Origin: Bacillota bacterium
GTDB taxonomy: Bacteria > Bacillota > Clostridia > Christensenellales > UMGS416
Reading direction: 5' to 3'
Assembly (NCBI GenBank): GCA_023428265.1
Contig: JAEYYW010000031.1
Coordinates: 1 to 8,288 of the forward strand
Length of the DNA: 8,288 nucleotides
Every line of letters begins with the position of its first letter. Within the stretch, counting starts at the first letter, position 1. Of this stretch, positions 1 through 6,097 are shown one piece after another. Under the pieces are notes generated by a model. That model worked only from the letters and a program-made list of their open reading frames with translations, did no database searches and was not told the origin of the DNA. Both the position numbers and the translations under genes were made by a program.

Positions 1-442
1 GGTCTGCGGCGCGGCTCAGCACCAACTCAGCCCGGGCTCCGGCCGCAATCACCGTGATCCTGCCGCCGGAAGGCAGGCCGTCCAGGATGCGGGCAGCCTC
101 CGTTTTCGCCTGCTCAAAGCGGCTGGGAGCCACATCGGTGGCCTGCATGCTGCCGGAGCAATCCAGCACCACCACCATTTCCTGCGGCAGCTGGGTGCCA
201 GACACCGGGCGGAACGCGGCAAACACCAGCAGCAGGATTGCGGCAAGCTGCAGGAAGAACAGCAAGCCGGTGCGCAGCCGCTGCCAGGGCCGGTCGGCAT
301 GCAGCGAGCTGATTGCCTCGCGCCACAACCTGGTGCTGGGCACAACGGTGGTTTCGTATCGGCGCTTGAGGAAATACAGCACAAGAAAGGCCGGAATGGC
401 CAAGGCGGCTGCGGAACCCAGCACCACGCTCAAAAACCGCAT
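1..442 (-). CDS. BatA-like membrane VWA protein, 3' end beyond window (partial)
   Basis: The N-terminal 147 residues are visible; the gene runs off the left edge. The first hydrophobic helix (about 4-25) ends in LKRR. After VPSTRLWREA and RPWQRLR comes a second helix (about 57-77). The pattern of a helix ending in basic residues, STRLW, then RPWQRLR and a Leu-rich helix is typical of BatA / aerotolerance-regulator N-terminal domains. A VWA domain begins straight after, with MVVVLDCSGSMQATD containing an intact MIDAS DxSxS (94-98), placed extracytoplasmically or cytoplasmically depending on family topology. The ATG at 442 follows the DUF58 stop by 4 nt and is preceded by GGTGAGGTGAGG, a strong purine-rich site. 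It completes the MoxR/DUF58/VWA module. Whether a second helix or other domain closes the C-terminus cannot be seen. Confidence 0.92.
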   Translation of the reverse strand, partial: MRFLSVVLGSAAALAIPAFLVLYFLKRRYETTVVPSTRLWREAISSLHADRPWQRLRTGLLFFLQLAAILLLVFAAFRPVSGTQLPQEMVVVLDCSGSMQATDVAPSRFEQAKTEAARILDGLPSGGRITVIAAGARAELVLSRAAD

Positions 443-446
443 CGCC

Positions 447-1307
447 TCACCTCACCACGCCGGAGGCTGCCAGGCCCCCGAAAACCACGCGCTCCAGCGG
501 CTCGGAGGAGTCAATCAGCAAATGGGCGGCGCCCAGCGAATGGCAATGGGACTTCACCTCTCCGGTGAAGCGATCCAGCGCCTTTCGATATGCGTCCAGC
601 ACGGCGGGCGTCGCGGCGATTTCCACCGCCGGCTCACCCTCGCGGCTCTCCAGCCGGACAGGGCCGTCATAATCAGGCCGAAGCTCTTCCGGGGAAAAGG
701 TGTGTGCAAGCGCCACGTCCTGCTTGCAATACTTCAAAAAGGAAAGTGCCTGCCGCCAGTCGCCGCCGGTGAGCAGGTCGGAGATAAGTAGTGAAATGCC
801 GCCGGCTGGCGGCGGTGCTAGGCGCATCGCGGCAGGGAGGTCTGTGTCACCGGTAAACTCAATCTGGTCTAAAAAACGCATCACCCGCGCAAAAGCTGCC
901 CGGCCCGCCCAAGTCTCCGAGTGCAGCCGGAGCTTTCGGTCCACCACACAAATGGCCGCCCGGTCAAATCGCGCCAGCGCCAGATAGCACACAGTGGCCG
1001 CCAGCTGCCTTGCAAGATCAGCCTTGGGCTCCATGGATGCGCTGGCATCCAGCCAGACGGTGACCACGGTGTCGCGCTCATCCAGAAAAAGGCGCACAAA
1101 CAGCCGGTCGAAACGGGCAAAGGCGCTCCAATCAATGCGCCGGGTGTCGTCACCGGCCACATATTGCCTGAAATCGGCAAACTCCACCGAGCTGCCCCTG
1201 GCGCGGCTGCGGCGCTGCCCCGCCCCGGCCCGCCCGGCAGACCGAGCGTTCAAGCTCAGAGCGTCCAGCTTGCGCATGAAGTTGTCACTCAAAGCATCCT
1301 GCCACAT
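447..1307 (-). CDS. DUF58 domain protein with VWA-like MIDAS motif
   Basis: This 286-residue protein carries the hallmark DUF58 signature FADFRQYVAGDDTRRIDW (43-60), followed by a von Willebrand A-like fold. The metal-binding MIDAS motif DASASM (87-92) is intact. TD at 155-156 and ISDLLTGG (176-183) probably complete the metal site. No membrane helix is visible, so it is the short soluble form of the family rather than the form with two N-terminal helices. DUF58 proteins are the usual partners of MoxR ATPases. The ATG at 1307 starts 3 nt after the moxR-like stop. The upstream ribosome-binding site is weak (GAGACGG about 9 nt away), so translational coupling is likely. Met11 (ATG at 1277) is an alternative start with no better site. 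The gene ends 4 nt before the BatA-like gene. Confidence 0.94.
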   Translation of the reverse strand: MWQDALSDNFMRKLDALSLNARSAGRAGAGQRRSRARGSSVEFADFRQYVAGDDTRRIDWSAFARFDRLFVRLFLDERDTVVTVWLDASASMEPKADLARQLAATVCYLALARFDRAAICVVDRKLRLHSETWAGRAAFARVMRFLDQIEFTGDTDLPAAMRLAPPPAGGISLLISDLLTGGDWRQALSFLKYCKQDVALAHTFSPEELRPDYDGPVRLESREGEPAVEIAATPAVLDAYRKALDRFTGEVKSHCHSLGAAHLLIDSSEPLERVVFGGLAASGVVR

Positions 1308-1310
1308 GGG

Positions 1311-2306
1311 CTAAACCGTCTCGGCGTCGCAGCGGGCAAGGATGCTGTCCACAATGCGATCGGTCGTCCAGCCGGAGGCGATGCCCTCAAAATTCAGCGC
1401 CAGCCTGTGGCGCAGCGCCGGGTGGGCGATGGCGCGCACATCCTCAAAGCTCACGTTGTAGCGCCCCATCATCAGCGCTCTCACCTTGGCCGCCATCAGC
1501 ATGGCCTGGGCGGCGCGGGGGCTGGCTCCGTAGCGCACAAAGGACTTCACTTCCGCCGGAGCTGCTTCCTGATCGGGCTGGGTGAACATCACGGCTTTCA
1601 GCAGATATTGCTTGACGCCTGACGCGATGGGCACACCTCTGGCAGTTTCGCGCATCGCAAGGATGTCTTCCCCACCGGCCACCGCTTCGGCCCGGGCAGT
1701 GTCGCCGCCGGTCACCGTCATGTCCACGATGCTTTCCAGCTCCTCAAGCTTGGGGAAGTCCACCAGCAGCTTGAAGAAAAAACGGTCCAGCTGCGCCTCC
1801 GGCAGCGGATAGGTGCCCTCCTGCTCCAGCGGGTTCTGTGTGGCCAGCACAAAAAAAGGCTCCGGCAGGCGGTAGGAAACGCCGTCGGCAGTCACCTGGT
1901 GCTCCTGCATTGCCTCAAGCAGCGCGCTTTGCGTTTTGGGTGTGGCGCGGTTGATCTCGTCAGCAAGCACCAGCGACGCGAACACCGGCCCCCGCTTAAA
2001 CTCAAAGCGCGTGCCGCCTTCGCTGCCGCGCACCACCACAGCGGTGCCGGTCACATCAGCCGGCAGCATGTCCGGCGTGAACTGGATGCGGCTGAAGGGC
2101 AGCTGCAGCACCCGGCCCAACGCCCGCACGAGCCTGGTCTTGCCAAGGCCCGGCACACCCTCCAGCAGCACATTGCCGCCGGAAATGATCGAAATCAACG
2201 TGTTATCCACCAGCGCCCGCTGGCCCACGATCTCGCAGGCGACCTGCTCGCGCATGGCATTGACTTTCTGGCCGAAGGACTGGATGTCATCGGTGGTGAT
2301 TGTCAT
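1311..2306 (-). CDS. MoxR-family AAA+ ATPase
   Basis: This 331-residue protein is a cytoplasmic MoxR-type AAA+ ATPase, a family that works as a chaperone with VWA/MIDAS proteins. Motifs: Walker A GVPGLGKT (50-57), Walker B LVLADEINRA (112-121), sensor 1 ATQNP (155-159), LPEAQLDRF with the arginine-finger region (168-176), and sensor 2 GASPRA (260-265). Length is normal for the family. I chose the ATG at 2306 because AGGAG lies 7 nt upstream (2314-2318). An upstream ATG at 2327 lacks such a site, and a GTG at 2393 lies inside a 64-bp repeat, so longer versions are probably wrong. It is followed 3 nt later by the DUF58 gene. It is separated from the upstream coiled-coil gene by a 380-bp repeat-bearing gap, so transcription here may be partly independent. 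Confidence 0.96.
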   Translation of the reverse strand: MTITTDDIQSFGQKVNAMREQVACEIVGQRALVDNTLISIISGGNVLLEGVPGLGKTRLVRALGRVLQLPFSRIQFTPDMLPADVTGTAVVVRGSEGGTRFEFKRGPVFASLVLADEINRATPKTQSALLEAMQEHQVTADGVSYRLPEPFFVLATQNPLEQEGTYPLPEAQLDRFFFKLLVDFPKLEELESIVDMTVTGGDTARAEAVAGGEDILAMRETARGVPIASGVKQYLLKAVMFTQPDQEAAPAEVKSFVRYGASPRAAQAMLMAAKVRALMMGRYNVSFEDVRAIAHPALRHRLALNFEGIASGWTTDRIVDSILARCDAETV

Positions 2307-2313
2307 TGGTTCG

Positions 2314-2318
2314 CTCCT
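2314..2318 (-). promoter_or_regulatory. Ribosome-binding site of the moxR-like gene
   Basis: AGGAG on the minus strand lies 7 nt before the ATG at 2306. It decides the start against longer in-frame options at 2327 and 2393. Confidence 0.75.
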
Positions 2319-2351
2319 GTCATTCATTCTTGCATGAGCCGTTGCAGATCG

Positions 2352-2415
2352 CCGGCCCATACAGTACACACTCCCTCTGCCCCTTCGGGGCACCTACCTC
2401 GAGAGGGAGGCAAGG
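2352..2415. repeat. 64-bp REP-like hairpin repeat, copy 1
   Basis: This copy matches 2572-2635 at 58 of 64 positions, in the same orientation and exactly 220 bp apart. Its core is a perfect GCCCCTTCGGGGC hairpin (2379-2391) with a TTCG-type tip, enclosed by the perfect 8-bp arms CTCCCTCT (2371-2378) and AGAGGGAG (2402-2409). It ends about 34 bp before the moxR-like ribosome-binding site. The GC-rich interrupted palindrome resembles the intergenic repeats that I recall being scattered in many gut Clostridia; this resemblance was not checked. Confidence 0.85.
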
Positions 2416-2535
2416 AGGCTGCTGCCCTATTCCCTACCCCCTTCATAGAGTGGGGGATGGTCTCAGCAGGGATCAGATGGGGACTTCTTTCGCTTGCCCA
2501 TACGCGGCTCGTAGTCGAGACGCAGGCTGAGATCT

Positions 2536-2619
2536 AAAAAGCCAGGGAGGTTGCGCAGGCCGGTACAGAGCCCGGCCCGTACAGCACACACTCCCTCCGC
2601 CCCTTCGGGGCACCTCCCT
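2536..2619 (-). terminator. Possible intra-operon attenuator (weak)
   Basis: In the minus-strand RNA, AGGGAGGU (from 2619-2612) can pair perfectly with ACCUCCCU (from 2551-2544), closing a branched structure. GGC and then UUUUU (2540-2536) follow. The stem is long-range rather than a compact hairpin, and the U-run is short, so classification as a rho-independent terminator is doubtful. It could reduce read-through into the moxR-like module. Confidence 0.25.
2558..2577. repeat. Inverted repeat abutting repeat copy 2
   Basis: GGCCGG (2558-2563) and CCGGCC (2572-2577) are perfect complements separated by 8 nt. The right arm lies inside repeat copy 2 and the left arm lies outside it, so this hairpin is specific to copy 2. 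On the minus-strand RNA it would sit upstream of a short U-run at 2540-2536. Its function is not known. Confidence 0.6.
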
Positions 2620-2635
2620 CAAGAGGTAGGCAAGG
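2572..2635. repeat. 64-bp REP-like hairpin repeat, copy 2
   Basis: This is a direct repeat of 2352-2415 with six substitutions and no insertions or deletions. The GCCCCTTCGGGGC core (2599-2611) is unchanged. The outer arms (CTCCCTCC and AGAGGTAG) pair less well than in copy 1. A second arm pair, CCTCCCTC with GAGGTAGG, has one mismatch. Confidence 0.85.
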
Positions 2636-2686
2636 GGTAGCCTGTTCAAGCTTTTCACTGTTGCCCGAAGGTGTGGGGTTGCGCTC

Positions 2687-4288
2687 TCAGTTGGTGATTG
2701 AAGAAAAATATCGCTCCACCCATTGCCTGAGACCCGCCGGGATGCTCTCGCGATCCATGGCCTCGGCAGCCTGGGCCTGATACTCATAGACAATTTGGTC
2801 ATACGGGATATAGTCCCCGGCGGTGCCCTGCCCCGGCCCCATGTTCAGCATGTCAGACTGGCCATCCCCATTGCGCTGGCCGCCGGGGGTCACGCCGCTG
2901 TCGCTGCCGCCCAGCCTGTCCGGCGCGTAGACCGGCTCATAAGTGCCCTGCTGCTTCTCCCCTCCGGGGGTGAACTGGCTGTTGTTGCCGCCTTTGCCGT
3001 ACCCGTTGGCAGACTCGTTTTCACTGTCAGGCCCGCCGCCGGTACCGGCACCGGCACCGGAGCCAGTGCCGGACCCATTACCCGAGCCGGAGCCGTTTTC
3101 GTTACCGTTTCCGTTTCCGTTTCCGTTTCCGCTTCCATTGCCGCTCCCGTTGCCGTTCCCGTTGCCATCGCTGCCCTGTTTGTTGGAAAGGCTGGCGCCG
3201 GCTGCGCTCAGTTGGGCCCGCGCGGCCTTGAGCAGCGCATTGGCATCCACGGCGTCGCCGGATTGGCCGCCGGATGCTTTCCCGGCTGAACTGAGCGCAG
3301 CAGCCAGCGCATCGGCGGCCTGGCTGTCCGCCTGTGATTTCATCGCTTCAGCAGCCGCATCCAGCGACGCGGAAAGCTCTTTGTCCGAGATGCTTCCCGC
3401 CGCTTGCGACAGAGCCTGCTGCAGGGCGGATTTGTCCGCAGCGCTCAGTTTTCCGTCCTTCAGGTCGCCGGCAAGGTCATCGGCCAGCTTCTCAAAGGCT
3501 TTGCTGTCTAGTTTTTTCAGAGCCTCGGCCAGAGGCTTGGTTTTGCTGCCGCCTTCAAAACTCGCCGCCAGTTGGTTTGCCGCCTGGCTGGCTTGCTGCC
3601 TGGCAAGCTCTTTGATATTGTCTTCCGCCTTGGAAAGCTGCTTCAGTGCGTCGCTCATCGTCCGGGCTTCGCGCAGCTCTCCGGCCAGCTTCCGCAGCTC
3701 CGCTTTGGTGGCTTCGTCAAGCGCGGGATCATCCATCGCCTTCTCAATCTTTTCAGCTTGTTTCTGGATCGCGCGCTTCGTTTCATGGCGCATGTTCACA
3801 ATGTCTCGCTGCCCATTGGGGATCGCAAAGGACACCAAAACAGAGAGGGCAATTGCCGAGCAGGCAAGATACATCCACCGGCGCTGCCCCAACCCGATGC
3901 CGGCCTTCACATCAATGACCGGCAGGGCACGCCCGGCATCCTGCCGCAGTAGGCTGGTATAAGCATCCTCGCGGCCCTCCAGCTCCAGCAGCGTGGCCGC
4001 GCGCTCCTGACCACCCAGGCGGTCCAGCGCTTTGGCAGCTTGCTCCCAGCTTGGCCGCAAGAACACCACACCGGCGGCCGCACCGGCCAGCGGAGCGAAA
4101 GCCACACAGGCAGCCACAATCAGTGGCAAGCCCTCCACCGGCGTGAGGAAGGAAACAATCACCGCCGCACCAGCAGCGCATAACCCTCCAAACAGCCCAT
4201 ACCAGCCTGTGCGCACAGCAGCCTGGAGCAAAAGCCGGGCCCTCGCAGGATTCAGCAGCCGCTGCAGCTCTCCATCAGGCTTTCTCAT
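2687..4288 (-). CDS. Membrane-anchored coiled-coil protein with Gly/Asn/Ser-rich linker
   Basis: This 533-residue protein has no function I can name. Two hydrophobic helices lie at about 29-49 and 53-77, and a third at about 138-156 follows a short soluble loop. A long charged, Ala-rich helical region, probably coiled coil, spans about 165-365. A low-complexity Gly/Asn/Ser/Thr linker follows at about 372-420. The C-terminal tail (about 494-531) has regularly spaced aromatic residues (YDQIVYEYQ, then IPAGLRQWVERYFSSI) and looks like a conserved interaction motif; similar tails occur in membrane proteins beside MoxR/DUF58 genes in Firmicutes, by my recollection. I chose the ATG at 4288 because it overlaps the permease stop as ATGA and is preceded by AGGTGGG. 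A longer frame reaching back to 4435 would overlap the permease by 151 bp and is rejected. It may link the transporter to the MoxR module (inference). Confidence 0.9.
   Translation of the reverse strand: MRKPDGELQRLLNPARARLLLQAAVRTGWYGLFGGLCAAGAAVIVSFLTPVEGLPLIVAACVAFAPLAGAAAGVVFLRPSWEQAAKALDRLGGQERAATLLELEGREDAYTSLLRQDAGRALPVIDVKAGIGLGQRRWMYLACSAIALSVLVSFAIPNGQRDIVNMRHETKRAIQKQAEKIEKAMDDPALDEATKAELRKLAGELREARTMSDALKQLSKAEDNIKELARQQASQAANQLAASFEGGSKTKPLAEALKKLDSKAFEKLADDLAGDLKDGKLSAADKSALQQALSQAAGSISDKELSASLDAAAEAMKSQADSQAADALAAALSSAGKASGGQSGDAVDANALLKAARAQLSAAGASLSNKQGSDGNGNGNGSGNGSGNGNGNGNGNENGSGSGNGSGTGSGAGAGTGGGPDSENESANGYGKGGNNSQFTPGGEKQQGTYEPVYAPDRLGGSDSGVTPGGQRNGDGQSDMLNMGPGQGTAGDYIPYDQIVYEYQAQAAEAMDRESIPAGLRQWVERYFSSITN
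3093..3170. repeat. In-frame hexanucleotide minisatellite in coiled-coil gene
   Basis: About 13 imperfect 6-bp units (consensus CCGTTT/CCGTTG on the plus strand) lie in tandem. Four units at 3105-3128 are identical. On the coding strand the units encode Gly-Asn or Gly-Ser pairs, giving the low-complexity linker at about residues 373-399. Each unit is two codons, so loss or gain of units keeps the frame. Confidence 0.85.
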
Positions 4289-5181
4289 TGCTGACCCACC
4301 TGCCTGGCGGCGCCAGAGCTTTTTTTCCAGGTGAGCCAACCGCGGCGGGGTGCAAGGATGCGCGATGAGAGGAAGATGAGCAGCGCGGAAACCAGCAGCA
4401 GCGCCATAAGCTCCCACCCCCACATCGGCGGCCATAAATTCTGCCCGGTGATCCCCAACACACCGATTCCACCCATGGCTCCGGCCGGCCCGAGCGCCTC
4501 AAGCATGGCCATCGCCGGGTTGATGATCCACAGAGCCGGATAACCGGGCACATAGTTGGGCTGCGAGCTGTGCAGATACGCATCCAGCGCCAGTTGCGCG
4601 TAACCGCCCACCGTTGAGACGATGCCCAGGAGGAAAACCGCCAGATAGGTGACGACAACCGCCGCCGTGGTGCGCTTGAGGATTGTGGAAAAGAAGATTC
4701 CAAGCGAGCCGATGGCGATGATGGTAACCAGATATACCGCCACCACACTCAGCACATTCAGAATGCTGACACCGCCATACAGATAAACCATCGTGAGCAT
4801 CGGTATGGAGCACACCACACAAAGCACCATATAGAGGCAGCCGGAGAAGAGCTTGCCTGCCACCACGGCCAGCGGCGTCATCTGAGTGCACAACAGCAAA
4901 TCCAGCGTCTTCCGCTCCCGCTCACCGGAAATCATGCCGGCGGTAATGGCAGGCATGATGAACACAATCAGCGCAAACTGAAACACCGCGAGGATATAGT
5001 AAAGCGCAGTGCCAATCATGTTGGAATCTATCGCCCCAGACGTCACAAACCCGAACCCCGCCACAAGGGCGATCACACCCAGAAGAAGCAAGCCGTAGAG
5101 CGTAATGAGCACCACACCGCGCCAGTTGCGGAATCGGGTGGTCAGCATATTGTCCAGCACGGCGTTATCAAGCAATTTCAT
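4285..5181 (-). CDS. ABC-2 type transporter permease
   Basis: This is a 298-residue integral membrane protein with about six hydrophobic helices (roughly residues 21-46, 57-84, 109-135, 139-166, 173-193 and 255-276). Between helices 2 and 3 lies SGERERKTLDLLLCTQMTP, the Glu/Arg-rich cytoplasmic coupling segment typical of ABC-2 permeases. A loop of about 60 residues between helices 5 and 6 contains WIINPAMAMLEAL and is probably outside. The ATG at 5181 lies 14 bp inside the end of the ATPase gene and has a strong GGAGGTGA Shine-Dalgarno 7 nt upstream, which supports this start. With the neighbouring ATPase it forms one transporter; a homodimeric permease is likely because no second permease is visible. 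The substrate cannot be told. The closest known layout is the GldA/GldF/GldG type, though family-level homology was not tested. Confidence 0.95.
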   Translation of the reverse strand: MKLLDNAVLDNMLTTRFRNWRGVVLITLYGLLLLGVIALVAGFGFVTSGAIDSNMIGTALYYILAVFQFALIVFIMPAITAGMISGERERKTLDLLLCTQMTPLAVVAGKLFSGCLYMVLCVVCSIPMLTMVYLYGGVSILNVLSVVAVYLVTIIAIGSLGIFFSTILKRTTAAVVVTYLAVFLLGIVSTVGGYAQLALDAYLHSSQPNYVPGYPALWIINPAMAMLEALGPAGAMGGIGVLGITGQNLWPPMWGWELMALLLVSALLIFLSSRILAPRRGWLTWKKSSGAARQVGQQ

Positions 5182-6097
5182 TGCCGGTCACCTCCAGGAA
5201 TACACGCTCCAGGTTGGCCTCATTGCGGTTGTAGCGCAGAACCTTCGCCCCTCGTGCGATCATTGCCCCAAGGATTGCGGCCACCTGCTCATCGTCGCCG
5301 ACAAACGCCACCTTGAGATAGTTGCCGTCTGCCTGCACGCTGCGCACAAACGCAAGCTCCTTGGCCGCAAGCAATGCTTCCTCCACACCGCCGAGCAGCT
5401 GCACATCCACCGCGGAGGTGCCCTTTGACCGGCCCAGCACCTGCTCCATCGTGCCGCTGAGCGCCACGGCGCCCCGATCCATAATGGCCACGGCATCGCA
5501 CAGCTCCGCCATTTCCGGCAGGATGTGCGAGCTGATCACAACCGTCTTGCCCATATCTCTGAGAGCCCGCAGAATGCCCTTCATCTCGGCCCTGGCCCGC
5601 GGGTCCATGCCGGAAGCAGGCTCGTCCATGATCAACAGGTCGGGATCATGGATCAGCGCCCTGGCCAGGCAAAGGCGCTGCTGCATGCCGCGGGAAAGCT
5701 CGTTGACATAGCTCAGGCGCCGGTCCGAAAGATTCACCAGCTCCAGCAGCGCGGGAATGGCCTCCTTGCGCTTGTCTGCCGCCACCCGGTGGGCGTTGCC
5801 GTAGAAGTCTAGGTATTCGTCCACTTTCAGTTTATCATATACGCCGAAGAAGTCCGGCACATAACCCATGCGGTTGCGAGCCTTCAGCGGCTGCTCCCGC
5901 ACACTGACGCCGTCAATCCGCACATCGCCGGAATCGGCAGGCAGCAGCGTGGAAATGATGCGCATCGTGGTGGTCTTTCCGGCGCCGTTGGGCCCCACGA
6001 GCCCAAAGATGCAGCCCCGCTCCACCGAAAGGCTCAAGCCGCGCACAGCCACGAACCGGCCATAACGCTTCACCAGGTTTTGCACCTCCAGGATCAT
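5168..6097 (-). CDS. ABC transporter ATP-binding protein
   Basis: This 309-residue cytoplasmic ATPase should power the permease encoded next to it. Visible motifs in order: Walker A GPNGAGKT (35-42), the Q-loop region GYVPDFFGVYDKL (78-90), signature LSRGM (134-138), Walker B LLIMDEP (154-160) with the catalytic Glu at 159, D-loop SGMD (162-165) and the switch His at 191 in VVISSHILPE. The usual Q-loop Gln is replaced by Asp (YVPD). A C-terminal extension of about 90 residues after the ABC core is usual for ATPases paired with ABC-2 permeases. The ATG at 6097 overlaps the upstream stop in an ATGA arrangement and is preceded by a purine-rich AGGGGGTGGTG, so translation is probably coupled. The family assignment is secure. 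Transport direction is inferred to be export, and the substrate is unknown. Confidence 0.96.
   Translation of the reverse strand: MILEVQNLVKRYGRFVAVRGLSLSVERGCIFGLVGPNGAGKTTTMRIISTLLPADSGDVRIDGVSVREQPLKARNRMGYVPDFFGVYDKLKVDEYLDFYGNAHRVAADKRKEAIPALLELVNLSDRRLSYVNELSRGMQQRLCLARALIHDPDLLIMDEPASGMDPRARAEMKGILRALRDMGKTVVISSHILPEMAELCDAVAIMDRGAVALSGTMEQVLGRSKGTSAVDVQLLGGVEEALLAAKELAFVRSVQADGNYLKVAFVGDDEQVAAILGAMIARGAKVLRYNRNEANLERVFLEVTGNEIA

Larger units (their letters stand above)
2307..2686. other. Repeat-bearing intergenic gap between coiled-coil gene and moxR-like gene
   Basis: This is the only sizeable non-coding stretch in an otherwise tightly packed cluster. It holds two direct 64-bp repeats, several inverted repeats and the moxR-like ribosome-binding site. 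A minus-strand frame that runs through 2473-2802 overlaps the end of the coiled-coil gene and crosses the repeat, so I do not call it a gene. No convincing -35/-10 promoter was found. Confidence 0.8.

Noticed and set aside
54..791. Long plus-strand open frame (245 residues)
   Set aside because: It is antisense to the BatA-like and DUF58 genes, whose family motifs are clear. Its composition is that of a GC-rich shadow frame, with no recognisable domain.
921..1622. Plus-strand open frame (233 residues)
   Set aside because: It is antisense across the DUF58/MoxR junction, shows no motif, and has no ribosome-binding site worth noting.
2345..2400. Promoter for the moxR-like gene (TGTACTGTAT as a -10 on the minus strand)
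   Set aside because: No acceptable -35 element lies at the right spacing, and the motif sits in the repeat and so would be copied at every repeat site.
1899..2537. Plus-strand open frame (212 residues)
   Set aside because: It is antisense to the Walker A region of the moxR-like gene and runs through the repeats, so it is a shadow.
2352..2635. CRISPR array
   Set aside because: There are only two copies, each 64 bp with internal hairpins, with a 156-bp spacer and no cas genes in the window.
2473..2802. Minus-strand frame of 109 residues spanning the gap
   Set aside because: It overlaps the end of the coiled-coil gene in another frame and crosses repeat copy 2. Part of its sequence is repeat-encoded and it has no clear start site.
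2943..3962. Plus-strand frame of 339 residues with a Pro/Phe-rich segment
   Set aside because: The Pro-Phe/Pro-Leu periodicity is the reverse reading of the hexamer array that encodes Gly-Asn on the minus strand. The minus-strand gene fits the operon and has a coupled start.
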